A stretch of DNA of 64,000 bases from Melanocharis versteri. Lineage: Eukaryota; Chordata; Aves; Passeriformes; Melanocharitidae. Position 1 is the first letter of the stretch. Each line of letters opens with the position of its first letter. Positions 1-13,300 of the stretch are shown here, piece after piece. The position numbers and the translations under genes were made by a program. Below the pieces are notes generated by a model. It worked only from the letters and a program-made list of their open reading frames with translations, had not been told where the DNA came from and did no database searches. The stretch covers positions 555,793-619,792 of the forward strand of contig VZTG01006287.1 of NCBI GenBank assembly GCA_013397845.1, read 5' to 3'.

Positions 1-1550
1 GATTTATGCATTCAATAATTTCATTAACGTCATTTTTTCAAATAAATTAGGGGATTCTTTTACATTTTTTTGTGGTGGAATTCTTTAATTTGCTCTTTCT
101 GTATTTTATAGGAATCAAACTTGATGATCATGTATTTATTTCCTAAACTTACATTTCACAGGACTTTATATTATCCAAGATTAAAACAACAATAAAAAAC
201 CCCTGCCCCAAACACAGAATATCAATTCATGAAGGAATTCAGGTTGGAAGGAACACCAGGAGGTTCTCTAACCCCATCTCAGATCAGCATGCATAAGGCT
301 TTGTCCAGTCAGGGAAACATTTCTGAACTAAGAACTACAAGCTACTGCATTTTTCTCAGTGTCCATTAAAAAACCTACCAACATAACTAACAAGCAGCAG
401 GATACACAGAATATGATTCACCAAGATGTAGTCACTGAATGGAGAAAACAGGATAAAAAATAAAGCATTTCTTTATTTTCAATAAATAATAATTAAGAAT
501 GAAAACAGCAAATAGGTTTTCACCAAAACTTTTAAAGACTATCTATATTGTGTAAAAATTTGTGGAATATTTAACAACGTGAACAATTATAAATTAAGAG
601 TACAAACAGGACAGATTAAAGAAGCCTAATTGAAAAACAGATTTCTAAATAAGCAAAGCTAGGGTTTGTTTTTCTTAAAATAAATCTCTCAATTTGTGAA
701 CATTAATGGCATAAAATCAGGAGGCTGTGTTACAATTGAACATTGAGTTGTTCTGTATAATCTCTTCAGAATCAGAATATACAATAAATAACTCAATGAA
801 GATTCAAATACAATTAAAAATGGGATAACTAAGGGATAAACTTATTTGCAGTTAGATACGACATATATAATTAAATCTACAGTTACAAGCAGGTTTATCT
901 ATACCTATGTGCTCTTGAAACAATATTATCTGAGTTTGTTCTATTGCACGTACGAACACTCCATCTCTGGAATTAAAGTTACAAAGGAACAAGTCCTGAG
1001 AACTGACAGTTAACTGAAGACAGGCATGAGTCAATCAAATAATGCAGTTATGAAGAAGCAACTGGAACATCTTTAAACGAAGATGAACAAATGAACAAAA
1101 GTGTTTAAAAACAAAGTCTAAGAACCTAAGAAGTAAAAAGCCAAAATCGAAAAATTCCATCAGAATTTACTGAATTTGTTTAAAGACCAGAAGTGTAGGC
1201 TATGATTCTCCAGTGGCACAGGAACCCTTGGCATCTATTACATTTCAAAGGCAACTGTAAAGAGTATTTCACAGAATTATTTTGGAAGTGTTAGCCACTG
1301 TATCCTGTAATCCCAAGAACTCATCACACCCGGAGCTGCATGTTGAAAATACAGAGCCATCCCAGGCAGGTGGGTCTGGAGCCAGCACAGATCAGAGCCT
1401 GACTCACGAGTTCAAGGTGTGATGTCACACCAACAGCACCTTTCTTGTTGTAAGAAACAAAATGTGTTTATGAAATGCGTATCACAAAATTAAATAATTG
1501 TTTGAAGGCTATGGATTGTTAAGTAGTTAAAAAAACAGCAGAAGTGATAC
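1..1550 (-). other. Intron downstream of the last visible exon (partial)
   Basis: It begins at donor CCAAG|GTATCA and runs off the window. It contains a short CR1 fragment (about 228-345). The expected next TAF4B exon is not found here. Confidence 0.7.
228..345 (-). mobile_element. CR1 LINE fragment (3' end)
   Basis: The plus strand reads TTCAGGTTGGAAGGAACACC, then a GAGGTTCTCTAACCCC-like stretch and GGCTTTGTCCAGTC. This is the reverse complement of the avian CR1 3' region. The element is truncated, diverged and non-coding. Confidence 0.7.
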
Positions 1551-1676
1551 CTTGGCAGCCTTCAGCAAGATTTCCCTCTCTTGTTCATCTTTCCTTTGCT
1601 TTTCTAAACGCTCCAACTGTTCAAAGAACTTTAGCTGAGATCGGACATCTGTGGCTTGTTCGTACCATTCATCATC
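1551..1676 (-). CDS. TAF4B: TAF4B internal exon, charged helical segment (last exon visible)
   Basis: The exon is 126 bp, 42 codons, phase 0 at both ends (residues 509-550). It reads DDEWYEQATDVRSQLKFFEQ, then LERLEKQRKDEQEREILLKA and AK. This is the long, highly charged, probably coiled-coil helix of the TAF4 C-terminal domain. In the family it is followed by a SRS-EDPEQ stretch and a basic region. That next exon is not in positions 1-1550, so the gene continues beyond the window. The acceptor is GTTTTACAG before GAT and the donor is CCAAG then GTATCA. Confidence 0.95.
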
Positions 1677-3618
1677 CTGTAAAACAGACACAGGCCTTTA
1701 GAAAAACAGGCACTTTATCAAGACCATGCATTTAAGTTCTGTAGGTGTTACACATTAAAATCTTTCCATTGAACTAATAATAAAAAGAAAACTATTATTT
1801 TTTAGGCTCGGGGGAATGAAGCCAGCCTATGGTTAATAACGCAGCGAGAATCTGATAATTTAATACCTAAGCAATTTTAAAATAACAAGGACTGATTTAT
1901 CAGCACCAGATACATCAAAGAATTAAAAAAAGTAAAACCCAACAGACTAAATGATGGAAAACATCCAAAATGTCTAACTTCATTACTGAATAATCCTAGA
2001 TATAGTTTATAACCAGGCTTATAACCTGCAATTCCTGCATTTGTACTAATCTTGAACTAGCAACAGACTTACTCAAGATGCAGCATTAAAAAAGCATTAA
2101 AGCCAAAAATTCAGTTGAAAATAAGCCTCTAACTACAATTAAAACAGACGCTTATGACAACTAAGAGCATGCAAGTTTTCCTAGCACACAGCAACCAGGA
2201 GAGTTAATGGCATGAGCCACATGGAGAACACTCAGAATGTCAGTCAGAAAAATAAGTTATCCACATTACTTCCATCACATTTATCTACTTAATGTTTTCC
2301 TTTCTGACTACCATGCTATGAAATCAAAGAAGACCATTAACCAAGAAAAATACAGAATACAATGACAACGCTACAATTCAATCAGAGACAACACTATTTT
2401 TTTCCTAACGATCTTTTAAGACATTATTTTAAATGCTTCTTTGGTTTAACACGGACTAAGCAAAATGTTTTCTTCTCAGACACCATCCTAGAGAGAAGGA
2501 AGGAGGGGTTTAACACTTCTGAAGCTGATAAAGAATATTGAAAAGAAACAAGGAAATTTTAGTTTTAATCCAATATAGTAGAATATATCCATCAATTGCA
2601 ATGGAAGATCTAAGCATAGGTAATAACCAGGAATAGTGGCCTTTATTTTTCAATCCATTTTTCTATCACAATGATGTTGATTATAGTCACAGATCCCAGA
2701 GATTATCATTTTTGCAAATATCACATAGAATTAGTCCAACCATGACTCAGGTTTGGGAAAGAGGTGGGCTAAGACACAGTCCAAAGCTGTTTGACTAGAC
2801 CGCCACTCCAGGAATACAAAAAAGTACACAACAAAAGCAAGGAACAAACTAAACCAGAGCTATTTAATGTATATAAATGCTAAAGAAATCTAAACACAGC
2901 TTAGACAACACACAACTAGTTACCACCATCTTACTTTAACACCAGTTCAATAACTAACAAGCATCTCACTTCTACTGCAAAAGATATTTCAAATATATCA
3001 ATAGAGATGTTTGATTCATTTGAATTTCAAATTGGTTTGTAGATCCTTATTTAAATTTCCCCCTGGTTTAAGATATCAAAATTGTTTCAGTTTTCTTCAG
3101 GAATACAATCGCTAACAAAAGAATTAGAACAGCATTTTACCTTTAAATGTTTTTTTTCTGAAATAGAAAATCACATTTAATTACAGTGAAGAATTTACAG
3201 CTGAATTCTTTAGTTCCTAAGGCATATACTGGCAGCTTTTGTAAAATATTAGTATTTCTCACATTCAGAAAAGTTACTATAGATTCCTAAATACCGAAGC
3301 AATTTTGATCCAATTCATGGATACCCTGGACAAGAAAGGAGCTATCAAGAATCAGGTCTTAGTCACAATCCATGAAATAGCTTAGCACATGCTCCATGCC
3401 AGACACTTCAGCACAGAAAGACAGAAACAATTCTACAGACAAATTCCATGGGAGAGGAGGACAATGAGCCGGCAGGCAGATCTCCCATCCCAGCACTCTG
3501 CTGGGCAGACAAACCTGCAGTCCAGGGAAGCTTTGCAGCATGAAGCAGAACATGGCTGTGCTGAGCACGGGAACACAAACCCTTCCTGGGCACACAAACC
3601 CTTCCTGGGCACACTTAC
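1677..3618 (-). other. 1.9-kb intron, phase 0
   Basis: Donor AAA|GTAAGT, acceptor TTTACAG. It is AT-rich. The only structure noted is the 19-bp tandem duplication at 3573-3610 beside the donor. Confidence 0.75.
3573..3610 (+). repeat. 19-bp tandem duplication beside a splice donor
   Basis: ACACAAACCCTTCCTGGGC occurs twice in tandem at 3573-3591 and 3592-3610. It is followed by ACACTTAC, the complement of the exon donor at 3617-3618. Confidence 0.95.
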
Positions 3619-3749
3619 TTTGTACGACTCCATCCGGTGCTGGGTTATCACCGTCACTTTCTCTATCACTGTTCTTAATCTGTTCTGTGTTGCATGGGAA
3701 ATAAAAGTAACGACCTCAGCTGGCACATCAGTAATTCCTAGTTTTTTAG
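3619..3749 (-). CDS. TAF4B: TAF4B internal exon, C-terminal domain continuation
   Basis: The exon is 131 bp, two bases plus 43 codons (residues 466-508). It reads KKLGITDVPAEVVTFISHAT, then QNRLRTVIEKVTVITQHRME and SYK. It aligns with the helical part of the TAF4 domain that follows the RILE motif. The QHRM near the end is TAF4B-like, since TAF4 has QQKN there. The acceptor is TTTGCTTTAG before CT. The donor AAA then GTAAGT is a full consensus. A 19-bp tandem duplication in the intron starts just past the donor. It ends in phase 0, matching the last visible exon. Confidence 0.94.
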
Positions 3750-4998
3750 CTAAAGCAAAAAAAACCAAAACAAAACAGAATTAGCTTACTCCCCATAGAA
3801 AAAAAAAAACAACAACCAAAACACAAACAAAGCTCTAAAGGACTTTACGTCATAACTTCGTTTTCCTGAATAGAAAAATCCATGACGGTGTATTTATGTG
3901 GCTTTGGTGACACATTCATGACCCCTTGAACAGGATGTGACTCTACTTTACAAGTTTGAAAGAGAAATCAGAGAATTTCTTTAACGCTTGAAAACATTTA
4001 AGAACTTTGCTGAAGTTTAGCCTGACATATTTAACCAAGACATATCAGAGTATGAGACAATCTGAGTTCTCAGTTCTACACAAGAGAAAACAATTCCTTT
4101 ATCTTCAGAAGCATTACTGCAGATGAATTTCAGTGTTGAGCAGGTGAGGCTGCAGCCCAAAGCATTCTGTTGCATCCTTTAACCTACACCACTGACATAG
4201 TACCGATAACAGAAATTCTTTAGGGGAAAAAAACTATTAATTGAAGGCAAAGAAATAAAGTCATATTAAAAAGAGTTATTGAGAAACACCTATTGTCCCC
4301 CCCAACACATACTCATAGTTATTTGGACATTTGATACTTCATACTGAGTTTATGAGAAAAGCAAACAGTCTACAGTCTAATGCATTTATGTATTCAGAAA
4401 ACATCCAAGATACTGAAATAAAGAATATAGGTAACAGTTAAGGATGCCTAAATTCATCAGAATAATTACTAAGTCTTGGACATAAATTTGTAGGTATATG
4501 AATATATGTAGTAATTTAAACTACAGTCCTACAAAGGCATATGTGGTCCTGGCAGGGCAGTTTTCTGGATAGAAAACTCTCTGTGTACACGCACAGATAT
4601 AGATATTTTACACAGGAACCGGGTAGTTTCATTTTGTATGGACCATTGGTGTTGACCCATCACAAAAGAATAAATATGCTGAGACAGTTTTCCATTGAAT
4701 GGGCACAAGACTCGCAAAAGTGGTTTGGTTGGGACAAATGAATGGTTACGCAAAACACTACAGGAAATTTGTGACTAGTTTGGGAAGTGCTTCCTGCAGA
4801 GCCAATTGCAAGAGGAATCCTCGTCTGGGGAGGGGTCCCCGAGGAAACGCCGACCTCGACTGCACTAGAACGACTATTGCTACGAGAGGCGTTCCTACCT
4901 TTCCCTGGCTACATTCGAGAGCAAGAAACTATTCCAAGTCTGAAAACATGATGTGGGAGAAGCGAGCGCCGGGGCCGTGCGCCCGGGTCCCGCCGCTG

Positions 4999-5048
4999 CT
5001 GCCGGCACCGGGAGCGGAGCGGAGCCGTGCGCTGCCGGCACCGGGAGC
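4999..5048 (+). repeat. 33-bp GC-rich tandem repeat, cut by gap
   Basis: CTGCCGGCACCGGGAGC occurs at 4999 and 5032, a 33-bp period, and the array runs directly into the gap. Confidence 0.8.
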
Positions 5049-5416
5049 NNNNNNNNNNNNNNNNNNNNNNNNNNNNNNNNNNNNNNNNNNNNNNNNNNNN
5101 NNNNNNNNNNNNNNNNNNNNNNNNNNNNNNNNNNNNNNNNNNNNNNNNNNNNNNNNNNNNNNNNNNNNNNNNNNNNNNNNNNNNNNNNNNNNNNNNNNNN
5201 NNNNNNNNNNNNNNNNNNNNNNNNNNNNNNNNNNNNNNNNNNNNNNNNNNNNNNNNNNNNNNNNNNNNNNNNNNNNNNNNNNNNNNNNNNNNNNNNNNNN
5301 NNNNNNNNNNNNNNNNNNNNNNNNNNNNNNNNNNNNNNNNNNNNNNNNNNNNNNNNNNNNNNNNNNNNNNNNNNNNNNNNNNNNNNNNNNNNNNNNNNNN
5401 NNNNNNNNNNNNNNNN
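5049..5416. other. Assembly gap (368 N)
   Basis: The N run lies between two different GC-rich tandem repeats, so the gap is probably more of the same repeat. Confidence 0.99.
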
Positions 5417-5590
5417 CCACCGGGATCTGCCCCTTCCCTTCCCCCGGCTCCCGCTCCACCGGGATCTGCCCCTTCCCTTCCCTCGGCTCCCGCTCCACCG
5501 GGATCTGCCCCTTCCCTTCCCTCGGCTCCCGCTCCCCCGGGATGTGCCCCTTCCCTTCCCCCGGCTCCCGCTCCCCCGGGATCTGCCCAT
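5417..5590 (+). repeat. 39-bp minisatellite, at least four units
   Basis: Units start at 5417, 5456, 5495 and 5534, with a partial one at 5573. Each has CCACCGGGATCTGCCCCTTC or a close variant (CCCCCGGGATGTG), then a pyrimidine-rich stretch. 39 bp is a multiple of three, so all frames stay open. Confidence 0.92.
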
Positions 5591-6559
5591 TCTGACGGCC
5601 CCACTGCGCTCCCCGGCCGCGCCTCCCCAGCACAGTTCTCTGCTCCGGCTATCGCTGGTGTTCATTTTGAGGGTTCTTTGAAGTCGTTACCTCTTAAACT
5701 AACTTAATCACTGACTCCCTATCTTACACGTTACCTTAAGGACTTCAGCAAGATGTATGTATGATTTTTAACTAATTTTTGCTTTATCATGGGGGAAAAA
5801 ATAAATGAAACCTTTCTTGGTGCCCAATTTGTCCTGTGTAATAGAGCTGGAGCTGTGCTCAGGTTGCTGAAAGCTGAACATGTAATGGGAAGCAGACACA
5901 TACATTAAATCCCAACGCTGCAGCTGCCACCCAGGCAAATGAAGTCCTTGAAGTCGGGAGGACGATTCCTATGGGCAGGAGCAATTCCTCCAAGTCAGAC
6001 TGGCAATATTGAGGCCTATTTGAGCATGCACCATTTTAAAATGCAAACGCGTGTAAGCAAAGCCATCAATCAGAAAACCCTAGTCTGAAAGATAAAATGC
6101 AAGTAAGAAGGGACATTTAATTAACTAGTATTCAGAAAAGAGGTTTGAGATGGAAAATTCTGCCCTATTCCAGGTAAGGGTGTGAATGTGTAATTGCTAC
6201 AGTTCCTTGAGTTTCACGGTAACTATAGCTACCTAACTACCCTGAAAACACACACACACTCATTTTATAAGAAGAACTGTTGCCATCTTGGGTTTTTTTC
6301 ACAATAAAGGTCTTTCTAATCTTTAAGAATTTTATTCTAAGTAAAGCCAACCATTATAGGACTTTCTTGTCCCTTTAACTCTTCAGAAATTCATCCATAA
6401 TCAATGGACCATTCTCTGAGATAGCTGATGCCTGAAGATTCTTGTCCTCCATCAGCCTCTGCAATATTCCAGTAACTTTCTTCTCCTAAAATCCCTCACC
6501 AAAATATTCCCAAGTCCAGAAAACCAACCGGAGGCCATGGAGTCCCTCCGGAATCTGCC

Positions 6560-7330
6560 CTGGGACTTACCCTTTCTAATGGGTGTCTCAGGGACCGTGA
6601 GGGTGAGACACAAAGCCCCCTCAGCAAGTCTGCAGATGGCACCACCCTGAGCAGTGCAGAGGGAAAGGACCTGGTCAGTGAAACAAGAGGAACTCCATGG
6701 AACTCTTGAAGGACAAGTGCAAAGCAGCATGCCTGGGCTGGACCCACTGGAATGCCATGGGCTGGGGTCAGCAGCACTGATGGGAAGCACGGAGAGCCTG
6801 GAGGCCAGCAGGTTATCCAGGATCCAGCACTGCACCCTGGCACCCATGAAGACAAGTGGGTTGTATCTACAGCAAAACAGCAAATCAGTCGTAACCAACC
6901 CACCAAGGGAAGCAACTTCTCTTCACTCAGCTCACATCTACAATCCTGTGTGTTTGGGTCACCAAGCACAAGAAAAGCTGGAAAAAACTTGAGTCTGGGG
7001 AAAAGTCAACAAGGTGGTCATGGAGTCGGAGCACATGACCTACATGAGGAGAACATGAGGGCTCTTTCTGGAGTAAGAAGACTTAAGGGAGAGTTTATTG
7101 AGAAGATGGAGCCAGATCCCTTATTAAGGTTGCCTGGAAGAAAAATGAGAAATAAATTCATAAACTGAAACAGCTGTTTCTGACTGGATATAGGGAAGAA
7201 TTCTTTTATGAAGACAAGTAATGGAACACTTTGCACAAACAAGTTGTAGACTGTCCCACCTCCCAAGTTTTTAAGACTTGGCCAGTTAATGCCCTAAACA
7301 TCCCAGTCTAAATTTACTGTTGATCCAGCT
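6560..7330 (+). mobile_element. Old CR1 LINE fragment
   Basis: CR1-like landmarks appear in order on the plus strand: CCCTCAGCAAGTCTGCAGAT, GAGGGAAAGGACCTGG, GGACAAGTGCAAAG, GAGAAGATGGAGCCAGATCC, ATAAACTGAAACAG and TTTTAAGACTTGGCCAG. Spacing is irregular and there are many stops, so this is a decayed copy. The boundaries are approximate. Confidence 0.7.
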
Positions 7331-10300
7331 TTGAGCAAGAGACTGACGTGATTCAATGATCCCTGTCCTCCTGCATACGTCCTTCCATATTCCTTATTAA
7401 TGCACAATATTCTGATATCTCTCCCACATCTCAGATCATCCCCTGGCACATCTCCCAGTCTGTATTTGTCCAGCATGCCAGCTGGGCACAGTCAGAGACT
7501 CTGAGCCTGGCCAGTCTGTGCCAGAGAGCTCACTGGCAGCCAACCAGGCAAAAGAGCAAAGAGAAAGAAAAAATGGGTTCATTTCTCCCTCAACTCAAGA
7601 CACACAGAGCTGCTCTATCTAGCTCCTGATTTATCAATCAACTCAAAAGTGACCTGAAGGGAAAGAAGAAAGGCAAATGGAATATTCAGTCACTTAAGGG
7701 TAAAATTCTTTGGAAAACAGGGTAAGGGAAAAAGAATACAATTTTCCCCCCAAATGAATTAGCATCAAGGAACCAGACTACAAAAAGATTTTTAAAAAGT
7801 CATCTTGTCATCCACACGATTCATCATGTGTGGAAGCATCATCACATCTTCCCCGCTCTAAATTACATTAGTTAAACCCTGTTAGCTTGGGATGTCAGAA
7901 GCAGGGTGCATTCCAAAGCTGCATACTACATGAAGATTTGGCACACTCCTTAAATACTTGGATTGTACTCGGGGCAAGGGTGGGAAAATTACCAATTTCA
8001 TCTACACTTGGAAATGCTGGCCTGGTTATACTTTCATACACAGCTGTTCACACCACTGTGCTGAATCCACTGACCTAAGAGATGCTGTGATACCATTGCT
8101 TAGAGCCTGTCTCTTTTTTGCTTCCCGCTACACAGAAAAAATGCCAAATAGAAACTGAATCCATGCACAGGGCTGGCAATTCTTAATTTTCATATGTTTC
8201 TATATTAAAGTTTTTGGTTTTTGGTTTTTTTCTTGACTGCCACTTCTCCTCCTGAGATCCACTCTCATTTATAAATTTCATAAAATGAAATGTATAAAAT
8301 TTCATCTACTCTCATTTATAAAAAGCATACTGGAATCCTGTTTGCCATGAAAGGAAAATAACACTCATCTCTAAATAGGAAATTCCTGACATATTCTTCT
8401 AGTCTGCTTAATTACTTTTCCCAGTGTTAATAGGAAAAGGCTTCTCTTCCCTTTTCAAGATTCCCTAGAGTGATAATGATGTGGGAACAGAAGAATGATT
8501 TATACTTCTAAGAAATGTGTATACACACATATATATTCTAAAATACTAAACACAGTTAAGGGTATCACAAAACACAAATATCCTAGTTATTATTCATCTT
8601 TCTAACCAAGTCATTGGACAGTGGGCTTCATCTACAGATATTTTTATTTAGGCCCTAGCATTCTGAATTCTGGTCTTAATTGCACCATCTGATCTTTATA
8701 ATATATACACTTAAATATGTGCAGAAACTAAAGAGAAAACTAGGATTAAAAAAACCAAAACAACTTACTTCTATCAACAGAGTGCTTTCCCCTGCCTTTT
8801 GTTTTAAAAAAGTTCAACTTCTTTCTGATATTTAGGTGATCATCTCAATGTGCTTTAAGTTTGATGATGTGGCAATCTTAACTTGCAGTCTTGTGATCAA
8901 AAGTATCATACGTGGAATTTGAAAAGAGTTGCTTGCTTTTAAATAATACATTTGTTAAATTTAGACATTTTGGATAACAAGTATATGCCTCAAGTCTTTA
9001 AAATTACTTTAGCAATGTAATTTTGAACTTTTCCTAGAGCTATGATAAAAACATCATCAAGGTTAAAAACAAAAAAGGAGCTGGAGCAAAGCAATGTTCC
9101 AAGCTATAATTTTAACCCATCTCTCCAGCTGAATTCAAGTTTTGATATTTTCAAAGAAGAAACTAAGGTCATACTCTCTATTCAAGTGCTCTTGCCAAAT
9201 CTCTATTACACCAGAACTGTACAAGACCATCAAGAATTGATGACTGATTGAAAGAAAACTTCAATTCTTTGTGGCAGAACTCAGTTACAGCATATCCTCA
9301 GAGGCATCAGATGCTACTAAAGAGTCACACTATCCTATGTGAGAAATATGAGGGATAAATTAATACCCTCAAAGTGCAAATTTTGAATCTGCCAAGCATT
9401 ACAGAACAACACAATGAAGTCTGCCTATGTGTTAATTCTTAATTACATGTCTGGAAGCTTTAATAGCAAACCCTGGTTCAATCAGATTTAATAAAGATCT
9501 ACAGTATATGAGCATGCAAAGAAGTATGTTAGGATATTTTGTTACAAATGAACTATATTATATTTAAAAGTTTTTGATATTGCAACAGAGTTACTGTAAA
9601 GTCAGAACTTAGATACAAGTTCCAAAAACCTTGAGGGAAAAAACGTTCAGCAATATTATTCTGATATTGGCATATGTGTCAGTAGCACAAGATTGTTTTT
9701 TCCAAATATAAAAGCACCTCAACCTTGTAACTGAAAACTTTTTAGGTCTCAAGAAGTGAAAATTCTGCTATCATCTGCTTAGCTATCTGAAAGGTACTGG
9801 CTTTGCTGCACTTTAAAACTTTAATTATATTTTATTGATCAAAAACCAAAACAAATCGTAAGGAGGGTACTGCCCTATTTGGGAAGCAGAAGAAAAATAC
9901 TGTCTTTGCAGATAGGCTTTCAGAGAATCAAAAAGTTACTTTAATAATTTATACTATAAGAGGACTGACAGGATTGAGATCAAAGATAAAAAAAATTATT
10001 TGTAAAACATCAGGTCTCACTCTGATTATTGATGTGATAAATTATTGAGTGCCTGTATAAAATCTCTTTACATTTACACTCAAAACAAAAAAAACCTTGA
10101 AGAAGTGGCTTTAAACAGTTAAACAGCTCATATTTAGGGCTTGAGTTGTCCTTCAACAGAAACACTGGGAGGGTGCATAATTAATGTCTATTTGCCCTAA
10201 CCACAGGTCAGAAATGCAGAAACCACTCACTCCTACCACCCTAACATCAGGAGCAACTTCTTGAACTTCAAATTCTGTGCATGAAATATCGGCCCAAGGT

Positions 10301-13300
10301 CCAGCTGGAGCCAGACCTGTTAGGTCCAGGCCCCTTCTGCCATTACAGCTGGCTTGCATACTACAAAATAGAAAGCAAAGTCCATCCCCCTCCAATCTGA
10401 GACATCACTTGTTTAAGCTTTTATTTAACCTCATTCAACAGCATCAGATCTAGGAAAATGCAGCAAAGAAGCTGGCCAGATCCACCCAGCCCCCTCCTGC
10501 CCACAGCACAGGAAGTGCTGGGCTGTGCCGTGGGCTGCATCTACAATTGGGGCTCAAGCCCCCTTCCTCTGTTATCCCAAAAGAACCACCACAGCTTTGT
10601 GCCTCAGCCCCCCTGCAAGCTTCCCCATCAGGAAAAGCAATGTATTGGAAACACCACCACTTCAATTCCTGCAGCCTTCCAAACTATCCAATTCTCTAAT
10701 AAAGAATTCTATTCCTTCCTTTCAACAGCATAAGGGAAACTGACAATTTGATAGTTCTGCTGTAGATGTAGCAGTGAAACATTTAAAACACCTTAATCTC
10801 TGTACAATGATATATATAATTAAATACAACAGGACTGGTTAAGTAGACACTGTTCAAGACTTACAATATACAGGAACTTCTGGAAATTATAAGCTGAAAA
10901 AAATGGAGTGAAAGGTGACAGCAGTTCACGTTCTGAAACTAGATAAGCAATATTTGTGTAAGATTCAGCTTGTGTGGTCTCTACAGAAAGCAAGCCATAA
11001 AATCAAGAGAAAGCAATGGGAGCTTTGTCTGATACTGGTGTACTAATAATTCTAAACTGAACAATGCCATTCAACTATCAGGCTGACCAAACACGAAGGG
11101 GAAACAGCTCCACTGTACTAAGGGGCCTTGACATCCCAAGAAGCACAAATGGCTTCACTTCTCCCAACCTCATCAGGTGGAACTTAAGAACAGGGTACGT
11201 CTCCACAGAGCAGTGTCCTCAGCCCACACTCATCCACCAATACTGCATTCCTAGTGCTATCAAGGGGAAAACCCAACCCTAAATATTAAGCTAGAGAATG
11301 AGGGATGGAACACAGGAAAGGAAAAAACTCAGGAGGTTGTTTAGGTTCAGAATACCCTGGGGTTGTGTTGGGGGGGCTACCAGAGCCCCAGACAGACTTT
11401 CAGTACTAAAAACTGAAGGCAGAGCTTGTTAAACAGTGGTAGGGCAAACAGCAGCTCCTAGTTCTGATGATTGATCTTAGAGATTCCTAGGGGTGCAAGA
11501 TAACCTAGCAATCCCAGGCAAAGGAAGAAGTAAGATAATTTTAGCTGCAATCTTCTGGTTTCAATCCCTTAAATAAAAGCTTCAATTTAAGTCTTACTAA
11601 TTAAATGCATAAATAATTTAATCAATGTTGACTTGCTGTACTGTTAAGCTGGTCTGCTGCTAGAAGACAGTATGAGGAAAGGAGAAACTACAAAACTTTA
11701 GTTGCTACGTTCACAAAAACAGCCCAGCCAAACGAAGGGGTTGGAGCAGGCGCCTCTGAGGAACCTGTATCCTGGAGCGTGTTTAGGAAAGCCCCAGGCT
11801 AGGGAGTGTTTCCTGCCAAACGAGAGAATCCCTGCCAAGTGCTTTGAGATTCGGTGCACGGCTCCCTGGAGCAGGTACAAACCAGCACCCGTCTGTGAGG
11901 GGCAGATGGCCAAGATACAACCCACAGCTCCAAACCAGCCCTCAGCTGCAAAGGGAAAGGTTTTGCAAACCAGTATCTGATACTGTTCAACACTTCCAGT
12001 TCACCTTCATGGGGAACAACGACTTTGCTAGAGAGAATGACTTTTTATCACCTCATAATTGTTATTTACAAAACAATGGAAAGCCCTACATTCCTTACTT
12101 CAATAAGGTTGGTTGTAAAAAAACATTCCTCCTCTCAGAGCATAAGAACTAACTCATGAGCCGACTTCTGGACAAACTGGACAACCTTCTTGAGAACTCC
12201 CGATCTGCTGGGAGTAGTGTTAGTCTCACATTTCTTCAGGACTACCCACCTTGGGCCGATCGCCCAGACAGCATTTTGTGAAATTGAGAAACTGCTCAAA
12301 CATCAGTTATTTTTTTAAAATGAATTCTGAACTTGCAGATTAAAATCCTCAAAATACATAGCCATGTTCAGTGCAAGACAGAGCACGGAAAAGAAGAACC
12401 AGCCATGTAATGTCACCTAAAAGAATAAAAATGCTGAATAAAATGCTAAACAGTTTTTAATATTGTCTTCTCCTGCTCCCTCTGAAGTAAATGCCAACCA
12501 AACTATTTTAGCAAAGTAAGATTTAAGCTCTGTAGTGTGAATGCACAAGCACAAAACCATTCAAAATATGTTTCAGGCACTGTAGTGGATTTAACTTTTT
12601 CAGTACAAACTATATGGTAATAAATACTTACGTATTTATATAACTGTATAAAAAGTTAAGTAAACCTACACTGGGTGACAGAGTCCATCATCCTTTCTCT
12701 AACAGTAGTATTAGAAGATGCTGCTAGAAAATTATTTTTAAAAAAAAGTGTGTAGTGCTCACTGTGCACCAAAATTATGCCTTGGTCTGTCCTAAGCTAG
12801 AGCATCTTATCTGTCTATTCAGGATGGAATGTTTTTTCCATTAATTTTTCAAATAATTTTTTGAATCTACAACATTGTAAAACAAAGAGTTCCACAACTT
12901 AACTACTCACCTGGCAAAAGCAACCTTTTTGGTTATTTTGAACTTTTACTGTCTAATTTTGTTGAATACACTTTATTCTTGTCAAAGGAAAACAAGTAAA
13001 ATAGCTCCACTCTAGAGGGTCATATTGGTGTAATTATTTTAACACAACAGAGCCAGAGAAATAGCTGCATCCATGCAAAATCAATGTGTAACCTTGGCCA
13101 TAGTCTCATCCTATTTTCTGTGCTAATTCAAAGCTCTTCTATGCAAGTCAATAGGATTTGGAGCAGGACAAAAAAAGTCATCAAGTAGAGAAAGAATTTC
13201 TCAAGAATGTTACCTAACCCTACCTACACAACTCGTGTTTTTTCATGGAAGTCATGTAAGATTGACTAGCAAAAAGCCTTCACTTCTCTAAAATGTCTCA

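Larger units (their letters stand above)
4790..5680. other. CpG-rich intronic block
   Basis: A CpG-dense, GC-rich island in an AT-rich intron, interrupted by a gap. Its core is two minisatellites. The unique flanks (4800-4990 and 5580-5660) are also CpG-rich. It could be a CpG island with promoter activity or simply an expanded GC-rich repeat. Conceptual proteins spanning it are repeat translation and are not credible. Confidence 0.6.

Noticed and set aside
5417..5590. CRISPR-like regular repeat
   Set aside because: There are no unique spacers, the units are contiguous, and the genome is vertebrate. It is a minisatellite.
4699..5707. Long open frames on both strands across the N gap
   Set aside because: They consist of N positions and a repeat whose 39-bp unit leaves all frames open. 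They are not credible proteins.
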